DNA of 64,000 nucleotides from Triticum aestivum (taxonomy: Eukaryota > Streptophyta > Magnoliopsida > Poales > Poaceae), in NCBI RefSeq assembly GCF_018294505.1, contig NC_057794.1:188699716-188763715 (forward strand), written 5' to 3'. The position numbers and the translations under genes were made by a program. The notes beneath the pieces were generated by a model. The model was not told the DNA's origin, did no database searches, and worked only from the letters and a program-made list of their open reading frames with translations. Numbering within the stretch: position 1 is the first letter of the stretch; each line of letters starts with the position of its first letter. Shown piece by piece: positions 32,663 through 45,020 of the stretch.

Positions 32663-34564
32663 CTAAGCAATCTCGCGCTTCATTCGAGTCCACCAATACG
32701 ACTGCTTGAGGTCCTGGTACATCTTTGTACTTCTAGGGTGAATAGAGAGGAGTGAATTGTGAGCTTCGTTCATGATGACTTTACGAAGGTCACCCTTAGG
32801 AACAACAATGCGATCCTCGAAGAATAGAGTATCCTTGTCATCAAGGCGATAGCACTTGTACTTGGGTTGACTCTTGGCAATCCCAATCTTCAACTTCTTC
32901 ACCATTGCATCAAGAAGTTGAGCTTCGCGAATCTGATCTTCCAAAGTAGGAGAGACTTGGAGGTTGGCAAGGAATCCTTGAGGAACAACTTGGAGATTAA
33001 GTTTGTGGAACGCTTCACAAAGCTCTGGTTGGTAGGGCTTGATAATCAAACTATTGCAGTAATCCTTCCTGCTCAATGAGTCAGTAATTACATTGGCCTT
33101 GCCTGGAGTATATTCAATACTCGGATTATACTCTTGAATCATTTCGATCCAACGAGTCTGCCTGAGGTTGAGGTTTGGCTGAGTGAAGATGTACTTGAGA
33201 CTCTTATGATCAGTGAAGATGTCCACTTTTCTTCCCAACAAGAGATGTCTCCATGTTAAAAGAGCATGGACAACTACCGCCAACTCAAGGTCATGAGTGG
33301 GGTAGTTCTTTTCGTTGGGCTTCAACTGACGAGAGGTATAGGCCACAACTTTCTTCTCTTGCATCAACACTGCACCGAGACCTTGAAGGGAAGCATCACA
33401 GAAGACCTCGAACGGTTTGTATTCATCAGGAGGAGTCAAAACTGGAGCAGTGACTAACTTCTCTTTCAGGGTGTTGAAAGCGATGTCACATTCAGGCGAC
33501 CAGACATACTTCACATGCTTCTGCAGGAGATTGGAAAGAGGCTTCGCGATCTTAGAGAAGTTCTCAACGAACCTTCGACAATAGCTTGCGAGCCAAAGGA
33601 AGCTGCGGAGTTGCTTCACATTCTGAAGTGGTTCCCAATTCACAATTGCAGACACCTTCTCAGGATTAACAACTATGCCCTTGGCGGAGATGATATGCCC
33701 AAGGTAGAGAACCTCATCAAGCCAAAACTCGCACTTTGAAAACTTCGCATAGAACTGATGTTCTCTGAGTTTATCCAGCAACAATCTCAAGTGCTTGGCA
33801 TGATCCTCCCTGTTCTTGAAAAAGACCAGTATGTCATCGAGGTAGACCAAGACGAAGTCATTTGTGTAGGCGTTGAAGATGTAGCCCATCATGCGAGAGA
33901 ATGTTGGAGGGGCGTTGACAAGGCCGAAAGACATGACAGTGTATTCATAGGAACCATAGCTTGTTCTAAATGTTGTCTTGGGGATATCTTGTTCACGAAT
34001 GCGAATCTGGTGATAGCCCATACGGAGGTCAAGCTTGGAGAATACTTGAGCACCTTTGAGTTGTTCGAAAAGCTCATTGATGTTCGGAATTGGGTACTTG
34101 TTCTTTATGGTCTTCTTGTTCAATGGACGGTAGTCGACACAAAGTCGGTCCGTGCCATCCTTCTTCTTGACAAAAAGAACACCACAACCCCATGGAGAAG
34201 AACTTGGTCGCATGAGACCCATACGCTCTTGAATATCGAGTTGTTTCTTCAGCTCCTTCAACTCTTCAGGTCCAAGCTTGTAAGGACGTTCGCAAACAGG
34301 TTCCGTGCCCGGCTCAAGATCGATGATGAATTCGACTGGCCGGTGCAGAGGCATTCCTGGAAGCTCTTCGGGAAAGACGTCTTGATATTCACAAACGACT
34401 GGAATCTGAGATATGCCAGTCAACTCGCCCTTCTCGTTGAGAGAAAACAGACGAATGGTATCGTCACGAGCGGCAAAGACGATTACATCCTCAGACGAAT
34501 GTGTCAATTGAATCTGCCTGGCAGCACAATCAAGCTGAGCCTTGTGCTTAGAAAGCCAGTCCAT
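32663..34564 (-). pseudogene. pol: Reverse transcriptase-RNase H of element F
   Basis: A 633-residue open block. The N-terminal part holds the protease end; RT has [22 protein letters not shown] and catalytic Y-L-D-D at 33833-33844. RNase H has F-C-D-A-S, D-L-E-L-A, F-T-D-H-K-S-L and the V-I-T-D-S-L-S-R end. The integrase N-terminal His pair (H-N-S-L-L-S-I-H) follows. A TGA just before the block (34565-34567) interrupts a frame coming from the protease. This is the best-preserved pol in the window; catalytic residues are intact. The 313-residue ORF on the opposite strand is its shadow. Confidence 0.93.
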
Positions 34565-34699
34565 TCAGAGAATAAGATCAATATTCGAGTCACCAAGAAC
34601 ATTAGGAGAAGACAGAAACTTGTAGTCACCCATCGTGATGGTAACATCCGGAACAATGGAGTTAGTGTTCATATGTTTACCCGGAGAGACAACTGCTAA

Positions 34700-34960
34700 C
34701 GGTCTAGGCAAAACTTGAAAAGCTAACTCATGCTTAGATGCAAACGGTCTCGAGATGAAACAATGTGATGCCCAGTGTCAAAAAGAACTTTTGCAGGAAT
34801 ATCGTTAACAGGAAGGTTACCCATGATCACATCTGACGAGTCCTATGCCTGAGCTGCGTTCATCATGTTGACCTTTGCGAACTTGGGGTTATGCTTGACC
34901 ACTGCAGTGCTAGCAAATCTCACAGGAGGAGGAGGAGGAGGAAGACGTCTCTGATTGAAG
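34700..34960 (-). pseudogene. Aspartic protease of element F
   Basis: The minus strand carries F-D-T-G at 34771-34782 followed by H-H-I-V-S, matching the F-D-T-G-A/S-x-x-x active site, although Ala/Ser after Gly is replaced by His. The downstream half reads into the RT block through the TGA at 34565. Confidence 0.7.
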
Positions 34961-35921
34961 CATTTGTTGGCATAGTGACTCTTCTACTAACACTTGTTGC
35001 ATGTGACCTCCGAGAGCGGACGGTGATACGGACCACTTGATCTTGGAGCATGAGACGAAGTCTTGTTCTGAAAGCCTAGGTTGGGTGGGTGGGAAGATCC
35101 ATTGCCACCTTTGCTCTTCTACTGATAAGGCTGACGGAACAGAGGAGGAGGAGGCAACCAATACTTTTGCTGCTTAGTTGCGACTTGAGTTGAGGAAGAA
35201 GGAGTTGCATCCCTGACTCTCTTCTTGGAAGCATCGCACTTGAGTTGAGCAGTCTCTTGTTTCAGTGCCATACTGTAAAACTCATCGTACTTTTGTGGCT
35301 CAAAAAGCACGAGAGCTAGTTGGAGATCTTCTCTGAGGCCACCTCTGAACTGATAAATCATGCTCTTCTCGTCAGGGACGTCTTGCTTAGCGAAACGAGC
35401 GAGCTTCTGGAACAGGATGTTATACTGGTAAACAGACAAGCTGCCTTGCTTCAGATTGCGGAACTCCTCACGCTTATCTCAACATCACTCAGAGGAATGT
35501 GGTGAGCTTTGAAGTCTTGACGGAATTCATCCCAGGTAATCACATGACCTCCTCTGGAATCTTTGTATTGCTGATACCACTCAATAGCTTGGCCTTTGAG
35601 TTGGATCGAGGCAAACTTGACAAAGTCCTTAGGCCTGACGTTGCTGCACACGAAATGCTTGCAGATATCCACGAGCCAATCATCAGCGTATGTTGCCTCG
35701 ACACAGTTACTGAAGGTCTTTGGCTGGTTTGCGAGGAACTGGTTGAGTGTAGCAAACTGATTCTGAAAGTTGCCATGGCCTTGATTCCCTTGGTTGCGCT
35801 CTTGCAAGAGTTGCAAGAGCATCTGCGTGTTGGCATTGGTAGCGGCCATCACAGCTTTCCATGCCTCCGGAGGTGGAGGTGGTGGTGGCAGTTCAGGATT
35901 CTGACGCGTTGGAGGAGCCAT
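34961..35921 (-). pseudogene. gag: gag of element F
   Basis: Start ATG at 35921 (M-A-P-P-T-R), a Pro-rich run, a Gln/Asn-rich stretch, then the capsid domain (W-L-V-D-I-C-K-H-F, Q-L-K-G-Q-A-I-E-W-Y). One base lost near 35480 shifts the frame, which resumes as V-Y-Q-Y-N-I-L-F-Q-K-L-A-R-F. A C-x2-C-x4-H-x4-C zinc knuckle (near 34965-35005) has two in-frame TAG codons inside it. The protein would form particles and package RNA. Confidence 0.85.
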
Positions 35922-36131
35922 CCTGAAGAGGGTGACATTCGTTAGCATCATGACAGACATATATTCCAGCTGAATCAAATGGATCGAAATTGCAACATAT
36001 AGTCTTAACATCCGAACAAAATGAAGCCACTTCCATAAATTGAGAAGCCACTTAGATAGAGGTAGATGAATAAAACAACAAGGTACGGACAAGAACAAAT
36101 ACTTGGTGAGGATTACCCAATCACAAACCAA

Positions 36132-36815
36132 ATATCTCCAGAAGAAATACTAGAGCTACATGAAGTCCCACCTATGAAACTCCCGAAATTTTCCTGGTTA
36201 TGCAATTAGGTGTTGGGGATACAGGGGAAGCATAATATCTCACCCAAAGCTAGCAAATCCTACATCCAGCTGTATCCATCCTTCAACACATAACTAAGAA
36301 ACCTTCGGAAATCATTTACCTCAACCATCGAAAAGCATCCGTTATACGAGTTATGGCAATACTCCCGAACTCCCGCCCCAGAACTGGGTGGCGTCGAGGT
36401 TGTCTCACCAACAACTGCATAAAAGAGATTTTTGACGTCGGCAAAACTCAGGTATTCCATAATTGCAACGATAAAATTGTGACGACAACACCTCGGAGCT
36501 CAACTCCCCGGGAGACTGCCACAACCCCTAAATGTCAGGAGGCACCAAGAACAATGTTCTCGTCACAAAACCATCGGAACGATTCCAAGATACCCGCGTG
36601 ATGCTAAAAAAATTAGTGAAATTTGAGAAGAGAAGAGTCAAAACTCTACGTCAGGATGCCTCACCAGAGCGATGAAGGGACTAAGGAGTAAAAACAATCC
36701 TACTTTCCGATATATATAATCCTAGAAGACTCAAAACATTTTTCTAGACTCAACAACGCCAGTGATTCGATCAAGCAGGGGGCTCCTAAGTTGGGGAAGG
36801 CTCTGATTACCAACT
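36132..36815 (-). other. Leader of element F between LTR and gag
   Basis: Non-coding leader. At its right end (about 36799-36812) the minus strand reads TGGTAATCAGAGCC, matching the initiator-Met primer-binding site (TGGTATCAGAGCC) with one inserted A. No ORF of interest. Confidence 0.7.
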
Positions 36816-39800
36816 TGTAACGCCCACGATGCGGCTATATCTCCCACGTGTCGAAGCACGACTTAGAGGCATAACCGCATTGTAAGCAATGTCGCAAGTG
36901 GGGTAATCTTCACACAACCCATGTAATGAATAAGACAAGAGGTACATAGTTGGCTTACAATCGCCACGTCACACAATGCATGAATAACATTACATTCATC
37001 CAGATACAATCAAGGTCCGACTATTGAACCAAAATAAAGATAACCCCAAAAGCAACAATGTCCCCGATCGACCCAACTGGGCTCCACTACTGATCGTCTG
37101 GAAAGGAAACGTAGTATCGTCCTGAGTCCTCATCGAACTCCCACTTGAGCTCAGTTGAATCTCCTGGAGCGGTATCATCGGTCCCTGCATCTGGTTTTGG
37201 AAGTAATCTGTGAGTCATGGGGACTTAGCAATCTCACACCCTTGCGATCAAGACTATTTAAGCTTATAGGTAGGGTAAAAGGTATTAGGTGGAGCTGCAG
37301 CAAGCACTAGCATATATGGTGGCTAACATACGCAAATGAGAGCGAGAAGAGAAGGCAAAGGCTCGATCGATAAGCTATGATCAAGAAGTGATCCTAGAAC
37401 AACCAACATTCAAGCATAACACGAGACCGTGTTCTCTTCCCGGACTCCGCCGAAAAGAGACCATCATGGCCACACACTCTGTTGATTCATTTTAATTAAG
37501 TTAAGATTCAGGTTTTCTACAACTGTACATTAACAAATTCCCATCTGCCCATAACCGCGGGCATGGCTTTCAAAAGTTCAAATCCCTGCAGGGGTGTCCC
37601 AACTTAGCCCATCACAAGCTCTCACGGTCAATGAAGGATATTCCTTCTGCCAAGACAATGCGATCAGACTCAGAATCCTGGTTACAAGACATCTCGACAA
37701 TGGTAAAACTAAACCAGCAAAGCCACCCGAATGTGCCGACAAATCCCGATAGGAGCTGCACATATCTCTTTCTCAGGGCATACCGGATTGTCCAAGGTTC
37801 TGGTAGGCCAGCCCAGAGTTGCCCCTGATGACCACCGGCAGCTGACAGGTTGGACCAACACTCAGAGGAGCACTAGCCCGGGGGCTTAAAATAAAGATGA
37901 CCCTTGAGTCCACGGAACCCAAGTGAAAAGAGGCTAGGTGGCAAATGGTAAAACCAATGTTGGGCATTGCTGGAGGAGTTTTATTCAAGGCGAACTGTCA
38001 AGGGGTTCCCATTATAACCCAACCATGTAAGGAACGCAAAATCAAGGAACATAACACCGGTATGACGGAAACTAGGGCGGCAAGAGTGGAACAAAACACC
38101 AGGCACAAGGCCAAGCCTTCCACCCTTTACCACGTATATAGATGCATTAAAGTAAACAAGATATAATAATCATATACCAACAAATAAACATGTTCCAACA
38201 AGGAACAAACTCCAATCTTCACCTGCAACTAGCAAGGCTATAAGAGGGGCTGAGCAAAGCGGTAACATAGCCAAACAACAGTTTGCTAGGACAAGGTGTG
38301 TTAGAGGTTTGACATGGCAATATGGGAGGCATGATAAAGCATGTGGTAGGTATCGTAGCATAAGCATAGCAAAAGAGCGAGCATCTAGCAAGCAAAGATA
38401 GAAGTGATTTCGAGGGTATGGTCATCTTGCCTGCAAAGTTCTCTGAGTTGACGTTAGCTTGATCCTCATAAGCGTACTCAACGGGTTCCTTGATCACGTA
38501 CTCGTCTCCTGGCTCTACCCAAAGCAAGTACACAAGCAAAGGGAAACACAATCAACCACGTGCAATGCACAAACAACATGATGCAAAACATGGCATGATA
38601 TGCGGGATGTGATATGCGATGCATATCCATGTTTCGGAAGGGAAATATTGAACCTGGCCTCAACTTGGAAAACCAAGAGTGCCACTAGAGATATGAGTTG
38701 ATTTCGGTCGAAATCGATATAAAGATCACCGAAATCGGATGCACGGTTTGCAAATGGCAAGCAAAACAAATATGACACCGATCTGTGATTAACAGCACGA
38801 GGCCATCTAAATGCATCAAGAACAACAAGCTACTACACTCTAACATAACAACAAATCACATGGCAGTGATCCACTCAAGATGCTTGACAAAAGATGAACA
38901 CTGAGCTACGGCTAATTCACTCAATAGCAGGTTCAAACAAGCATGGCGAAACTACAAAAGGTAACAGGTTACAGACTTAGTGAAAATAACAACATGTCAG
39001 GAATTTAACATCGGGAAGGAATGAAAACAACAACATGTCAGGAATTTAACATCAGTAAGCAATGTTTAGAACCAGATAACAACATGCTACAGGAACATAT
39101 CATGGCAAAGCAAGGCATGGCATGAAGCTACACAAAGCATACAACAAAAGTCCCTTACTGACCATAAGCCAAATGGGGTCAGAAAATACAATGGCAACCA
39201 TGTGAACATAGCAAGTTTCATTAACAGATTCAGACTTAGAAGAAAACTGGAACATGGCAAAACAGATTCACGTAGGCATGTTTACGAGCTCGATGCACTC
39301 ACCACAAGGCATTGCATGATAAACTAAGCATACAACCAGCAAGTAGACATGGCATAGAAGCTAAACATGGCAAGAACAACCTCATAGCATGCACGGATCA
39401 ACTACAACAACCTCGGCAAAATTGCTTAACATGTGAACAATCTGCCAGGAACATTTTATAGCAAAAGTAGAGCTTGATTGAGTCAAGCTAGGGTGCTCCA
39501 TAATTGCAAACAAAGGCATGGATGGATAGAACACAACAATATCTACAAAACATCCTTACTGATCATGCTCAAAAGAGGCATGGATCACTCTATAGCAATA
39601 TGAATACATGGCATAAAAATATTTACAGGGCAAAGACTTAGAAGATTTCTAAGTCCCTGAAATCAGCAACATTACGAGAGCTACTTTGCATGCTTGTGCT
39701 AGCCACCACAAAGATCACAAAAATACATGGCATACATCCCTGTAAAGATGGCATGGCATACTTAAAAACACATGTAGGGCTCAAGTTCATAGGAGGCACA

Positions 39801-41087
39801 CATTAATCATGGCAAAAATGACAAATGTCCAATTACTGATAAGAATCTGAAACTAACATTGCATAGCCCTCTTGCAACAGCATTTAGGGCATCAAGATGA
39901 ACTCATATGAACATGGTGCAATGGAATGAAATGAAGTACTCGTCGAGACAAACAATTTGACATGCTACACGCCCAAAACGGAGCCACGGATGCAAAATTA
40001 TGATGCGATGAAAAACGCTAAAAATACTGGGGTCGAGGGGAAAAGTCAACCTCTCCAGATCTGGATCTAGGGTTTGCACGCGTATCGAGGTTCACCAGAA
40101 AATACTGTAGACGGCCGGATCTAGCGATGCAGGACTTGCCGGTGGCCGGACTTGGTGAGGACGGCGATGGCGACGGCGGCGCCGGGCGGTGAGTGGCGCG
40201 ACGGTGGCGCAGCAGGGCGGCCTCGGGCGGTGCGGCGAGGCGGCGCCGGACGGCGGTTGCCCGCGACGAGGCGGAGCGGGGAGGCGTGGGGCGGCAGTCG
40301 CCGGAGTAGCGGAGTGACGGGCGGCGCGGCGTAGGGAGCCGGGCGGCGCGGCGCGATGGGCTTCGGGGGCTCCGCCTGGGCCGAGTGGGCCGGTGCGGCT
40401 GCGGGCGACGGTGCGCCATGTGGCGGCCCTCGGTTGGGCGCGGACGGTGGCGGCAAGGTGTTCGGCACGGACCGGACACGTCCAGTGCATGGAGAGGAGC
40501 GGGGCTAGGGTTAGGGGTGGAATGATCCGAAATTTCGGGGAGGAGTGCCTTTTTATAGGTAGAGGGAGCTAGGAGGCTCCAAATCGAGCACGGTTTTTGG
40601 CCACGCGATCGTGATCGAACGACCTAGATGATGGAGGGGGTTTTGATGGGTTTTGGGCCACTTTGGAGGGGTGTTGGGCTGCAACACACACGAGGCCTTC
40701 TCGGTTCCTCGGTTAACCGTTGGAGTATCAAACGAAGTCCAAATGACACGAAACTTGACAGGCGGTCTACCCGTAGTAAACCAAGGCCGCTTGGCAAGTC
40801 ATGGTCCAATCCGAGAACGTTTAACACCCGCACACGAAAAGAGGCAAAAGGGGACACCGGAGGACATAGGAGCGCCGGAATGCAAAACGGACAACGGGTA
40901 AAATGCTCGAATGCATGAGACAAACACGTATGCAAATGCGATGCACATGATGACATGATATGAGATGCATGACAAAGACAAAAGCACACGAAGACAAAAA
41001 CCCAACAACGAGGAAATATCATAACTTAGTGCCGGAAATGGCAAGAGTTGGAATACAAATATGGCAAGTTACATACGGGGCGTTACA
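36816..41087 (-). repeat. 5' LTR of element F (4272 bp)
   Basis: Minus strand from TGTAACGCCCCGTATG (41087) to GGGCGTTACA (36816). TATA TATAAAA at 40551-40557 (minus), then a GC-rich leader-like region (40110-40480), then about 3 kb of AT-richer DNA with recurrent CATGGC / GCCATG words. ORFs in the GC-rich part are compositional. The left ~1.3 kb (36816-38096) has no counterpart in the truncated + strand copy. Confidence 0.9.
40551..40557 (-). promoter_or_regulatory. TATA box in chromovirus LTR (minus copy)
   Basis: CCTATAAAAAGGCACTCC on the minus strand, matching 29947-29953 of the other LTR. Confidence 0.6.
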
Positions 41088-42007
41088 CAGTTCCATTCAA
41101 AGAAGCTTCATCAGCCGGCTCAAGCCCTTCAAACAATCCCTCTCTCCTGCCATTCTCGGTCTGGGGACTCGATATACTAGGCCCTTTCCCCTACGCTGTC
41201 GGGGGCTTTGAGTACTTGTACATTGCAATCGACAAGTTCACAAAGTGGCCGGAAGTGGAAGCAGTGAGGAAGGTGACTGCTCAGTCAGCCGTCAAGTTCT
41301 TCAAAGGACTGGTATGTCGTTTTGGTGTGCCAAACAGAGTCATCACCAACAACGGCACGCAGTTCACAAGCCACGCCTTCATGCAGTACATCCAAGACCT
41401 CGGCAGCAAGTTCTGTTTTGCTTCCGTGGCACATCCACGGAGCAACGGCCAAGCGGAGAGGGCAAATGCTGAAGTGTTGCGAGGCTTGAGAACGAAGACC
41501 TTTGACAAGCTGCACAAGAGTGGAAGGCGCTGGATTGATTAGTTGCCGGCGGTTCTTTGGTCGATCAGGACGACACCAAATCGAGCCACCGGCCAGACAC
41601 CTTTTGCCCTGGTATACGGGGCCGAAGCAATTCTCCCCACGGAACTCATATACGGGTCACCTCGAGTGCTCGCTTATGATGAGCTTGAGCAAGAGCCATT
41701 GCACCAAGATGACGCGACGCTCCTTGAGGAAGATCATCTTCGGGCGGCTGTGAGAGCGGCACGCTACCAGCAAGCCTTGCGCCGCTATCATAGCCGCAAG
41801 GTTCATGCCCGAAGCGTTGAGGAAGGCGACCTTGTTCTTCGGCGCGTTCAGTCGGCCAAGAATTTCAACAAGTTGACGCCAAAGTGGGAAGGCCCTTATC
41901 GGGTAATACGAGTCACCAGGCCTGGCGTAGTCCGCCTGGAGACCGAAGGTGCCATCCCAGTGAGCAACTCCTGGAACATCGAGCATCTTCGCAAGTTTTA
42001 CCCGTAA
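41088..42007 (+). pseudogene. Integrase of element H
   Basis: The DDE core begins W-G-L-D-I-L-G-P-F (first D kept). The second motif reads T-N-N-G-T-Q-F where the family has D-N-G-T-Q-F, so the second catalytic Asp is Asn. The Glu in S-N-G-Q-A-E-R-A-N is kept. A TAG at 41540-41542 breaks the frame before L-P-A-V-L-W-S-I-R-T-T. The C-terminal part runs to F-Y-P and the TAA at 42005-42007. A small frame disturbance lies near 41148. It is inactive on two counts. Confidence 0.88.
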
Positions 42008-42828
42008 GGTGCAGCTTGTCGGGCCTCCCAGCAAGCCACCTTTTGTACAAGCTTTGCCAACAAGGCATGTGACCCTTTGTACAAAGCCAGGCACGGACCC
42101 TGAGCATAAATAAATGAAGCATTGGCGCCCTCAGTTATAGCATGCATGCTAGGTCGAGTCTCTTCCTTGGTTAGGGTTCATAGTGCTTAGGGGTGACTAA
42201 CCCCTAGCCTAGAGGTCGAGTGCGTGTCTGTCTGTTCCTTTTCTGTCCTCCTTTGGTTCGCAGGGCACATGAGCACTTCTGTTGAGCTACTCAAAAAGAA
42301 GGAAACGGACCGGCGCCCCAACCCCGGCAGGCCAGGGTTGCCGAGGGCTGCAAGCACAAGGATCCAACTGCGGCAAGATAGAGATTGCCAAGGGCTGTGG
42401 ATCCAGATAAGTCTTTTATCCTCTGTCATGCATTTCGGAACCGGACTAGGGCATGTGAAACCTCGCTTTTATCTCTAGGCTGCCGTGCTCCCTTTTTTCC
42501 CATACCTAGGGATTATTTCCTGGGTCCGGATTTGGTCGTAGCCGCGGCGGCAAGGAGGTGGGACGAGGAGCCTAAAGCCCACTTAAAGCCCACTTCATCC
42601 CTACCTCCGCCAAGAGCGCGAGAACGGTCGAGTGGAGTGGGGGCGGCAAGGCCTGTTGCCGAGAGAAAAACGTTTATCTTAAAACAATAACAAGGATTCG
42701 CTCCTTGTCGCGGGATTTACCCGCGAACGAAAAACCCAGCAAGCATCCATTTTTCATTAAAAACATCCCATATAGGTACAGTTCGTGCGAGATGAAAAAC
42801 ATGAGCAAGGGGATTACATCTTTCAAAT
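42008..42828 (+). other. Non-coding region after pol in element H
   Basis: No retrotransposon domain. Short ORFs are not supported by homology I recognise. Probably the 3' untranslated part of the gag-pol RNA. Confidence 0.5.
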
Positions 42829-43260
42829 TTAACAAAGGCCCACAGGCTTACAAACTAAAAAGAGATAAAGATGCCCGTAATCCCTTTCTTGTCCCTCTCC
42901 TCGGGAGGCAGGTGAAGGAGGCGAAAGGGCAAAAGGGGCGCCTAGGCGAGCTATGAGCAGCAAAAAGCACCAAGAGAACATCTCGGTGGCCACCCACGGG
43001 CGGGCCGGTGATGACGGTGCCAGGAAAGGAGCTAGAAGACGAGGCGGCAGGACCGACAATACGCGACGAAGGCGTTGGTGCCCGCGTACTCCGAGTTGAC
43101 GGCCTTGCCGCCCGCCCTCTTCCTCTTCTGCAGCCTCCCGACGCCAGCCGCCCAAGGAGACAGCCCTGCAAGGTTCAAGGAGCTGGCCCTGCCCTCGGCC
43201 AGCTTTTGCCGAAGGAGCGGCCAGGTGCAGATGCTGCTGCTGCCGCACCCGCCCATGCAC
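42829..43260 (-). pseudogene. Possible second antisense block of element H
   Basis: GC-rich minus-strand reading with Y-A-G-T-N-A-F-V-A-Y-C and a Ser/Trp segment, downstream of the B3-like block. It may be the C-terminal exon of the antisense gene. Overlapping frames make the assignment weak. Confidence 0.35.
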
Positions 43261-43274
43261 GGGGCGTCCGACGC

Positions 43275-43834
43275 CTAGTCAGACTCGCCCCCGCTGTCCG
43301 CCCTGCTATCCTCCTCGTCGCTCTCGCTCGAGGATGAGCTCCCATCATCAGAATCTCCATCAGAGGAGCTCTCCACGCAGCATTTTGGACGAGTTCCAAG
43401 ATCTTCGAAGACCTTGACAGAGAGCAGGTCGTCCTCCATTAACTTGAAGTAGAGGACGAGCCCACCGTCAGGATGTGGATGCGGGCGAATGTCTTCCATC
43501 CACGGCGGAGATACATGACTCGAGGAGCCGGGAAGTCGACGTCGACCCGCGTGCCCCCGTTCCCGCAGCCCCTCATGTGCAACCGGAGGGTCTGGGGCGG
43601 GGCACGCTCCATCACCAGAGCGAACGGAGTGGGGAGACAAAGACGACGACGCGGCGACCGGCGGAGCCTGATGAAGAACTCGCAAGTCTGGTCTTCAACA
43701 TGGCCCTCCATCGGGAAGGGCATCATTGGCAGGGGCGGGGCTGGCGCGCCGCCCCGTCCTCCTCTTCCCCGAGCGCTGCGGCCTCTGCCTCGGCCTCGCC
43801 CCCTCCCCCTTCCCCTCGCGGTCAGTTCCGCCAC
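43275..43834 (-). pseudogene. Antisense ORF of element H with B3-like DNA-binding domain
   Basis: Minus strand: an Arg-Gly repeat N-terminus (R-G-R-G-R-G), then C-E-F-F-I-R-L, L-P-T-P-F-A-L, G-C-G-N-G-G-T-R-V-D-V, Y-L-R-R-G-W-K-T-F-A. After a one-base frame change near 43465 comes D-G-L-V-L-Y-F-K-L and L-S-V-K-V-F, then an acidic Ser/Asp/Glu tail. The order (F-x-x-x-L, L-P-x-x-F-A, G-W-x-x-F, D-x-L-x-F, V-x-V-F) resembles plant B3 domains. No upstream in-frame ATG: the frame opens after a TAG with GTG. A retrotransposon-borne DNA-binding protein is an inference; function unknown. Confidence 0.5.
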
Positions 43835-44512
43835 CGCGGGTTCAGGAGGAGGAGGGACGCACTATCGAGCGGCGACCCTCGCCGCCACCATCGAAGAGCC
43901 AGGATTCCCTTTCTCCGTGAAAGGTGAGGGGAAGGAGCAAAAGCAGAGAAGAGAGGGAAGATGGAAGAATGCGGGGTGCCATTTCCCCCTTCCTCCTCTT
44001 TATAAAGGGATGGGGTTGAGGCTCGGCCACCCCGCTCGGCCAATCCAGACACCGGAGGCGCGGGGAATCAGGACCGAACCGCCGCCCAACCAGCGGTGGC
44101 CCGGTTTCTCGCCTCCACCATTTGCCACCACAAGGACGCGTGGCAGACGTGTAGAACTGAAGGGACGGGTGAGGCGACCTCTCCACTCCCCGTGATCGTG
44201 GGGAGTGGACGCCTTGAAGACCGCACCCCGACCCCGCTCAGTAAATGAGCCGCGCCTCCACACCTCCCTCTTTTTACGGGGAAGACGTGAGCCGCCTCTT
44301 TACTGCGACGTGATGCATGCGCGTGGAAACCGCCCCATGCATGCCGCCCACGTCACGCACACCCCCCACGCCGCGCCACGCGCGCGGGTCATGCGAGGCG
44401 AAGCGCGCGAAGAAACTTACCACGGTAAAAACCGCCCCACCTGCCCGCGCATCATTTTGGGCCTGCGCCAACAACATGTTGTGCTTATGTGTGGCCCAGG
44501 CCCGGGGGCTCC
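43835..44512. other. GC-rich region between antisense ORF and 3' LTR of element H
   Basis: Presumed 5' flank of the antisense gene; a minus-strand TATA-like run (CTTTATAAAGAGGAGG, near 43997-44012) could be its promoter, about 170 bases upstream of the ORF. The right end has the purine tract CCCGGGGGCTCC (44501-44512) before the LTR. Confidence 0.5.
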
Positions 44513-44698
44513 TGTCGGTGCACAAAAATAGGGGCGCATCTTTGTACCCCTTTTCCTGTGCACGGGTAGTCAGAGCCGCGCCCGCGGCCACACCAAGCAG
44601 AACGAGGGAGGTGAGCCAAGGTAAGATCGAAGCCCAAGACAATCAAATCAACGCCAAGGCTAAGACCACAAAGAGCAGAGGGATGAAGCAGGTTCCCC

Positions 44699-45020
44699 CA
44701 GCAAGACCCTTGCCGGGTGGCCTCAGCGGACCCGGCAAGACTCTTGCCAGGACAGCTCGCCCCACGCCAACAGAGCGAGCCACCCTTGAGCCCACGGCCC
44801 CCAGTACCATCATCAGCATGGGGCCAGGGCTCGGGAAGGCACCCCTGTGGTGGCATGCGGATCTTTGTGAAGACATATTCAAGATCAGATTAGAAGACGA
44901 TGATCCTCGGCAAGATCCCTGCCAAGGAAGGACACCAGACCCCCGGCAAGATCCTTGTCGAGGACGACAACACACCATGGCAAGACCCTTGCCGGGCCAC
45001 CCGGCAAGGCCCTCGCCAAA
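44699..45020 (+). repeat. Cluster of GGCAAG-CTTGCC palindromic motifs
   Basis: GGCAAGACCCTTGCC-like units occur at about 44699, 44731, 44918, 44943, 44979 and 45002. Each could fold into a short hairpin in the transcript, and pairs could form longer stems. Confidence 0.75.

Larger units (their letters stand above)
32066..41087 (-). mobile_element. Element F: Tekay-like chromovirus, main part on minus strand
   Basis: Minus strand: 5' LTR 36816-41087, initiator-Met-type primer site, gag from 35921, protease-RT-RNase H-integrase to 32066, where integrase breaks off. The C-terminal integrase, chromodomain and 3' LTR are on the + strand at 23220-32065. Long LTRs, Met priming and a chromodomain fit the Tekay/Del lineage. 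It inserted in the integrase of element H (joint at 41087/41088). Frames carry several stops and a frameshift, so it is inactive. Confidence 0.9.

Noticed and set aside
33758..34699. 313-residue + strand ORF
   Set aside because: It lies opposite the RT-RNase H frame of element F, whose motifs are unmistakable.
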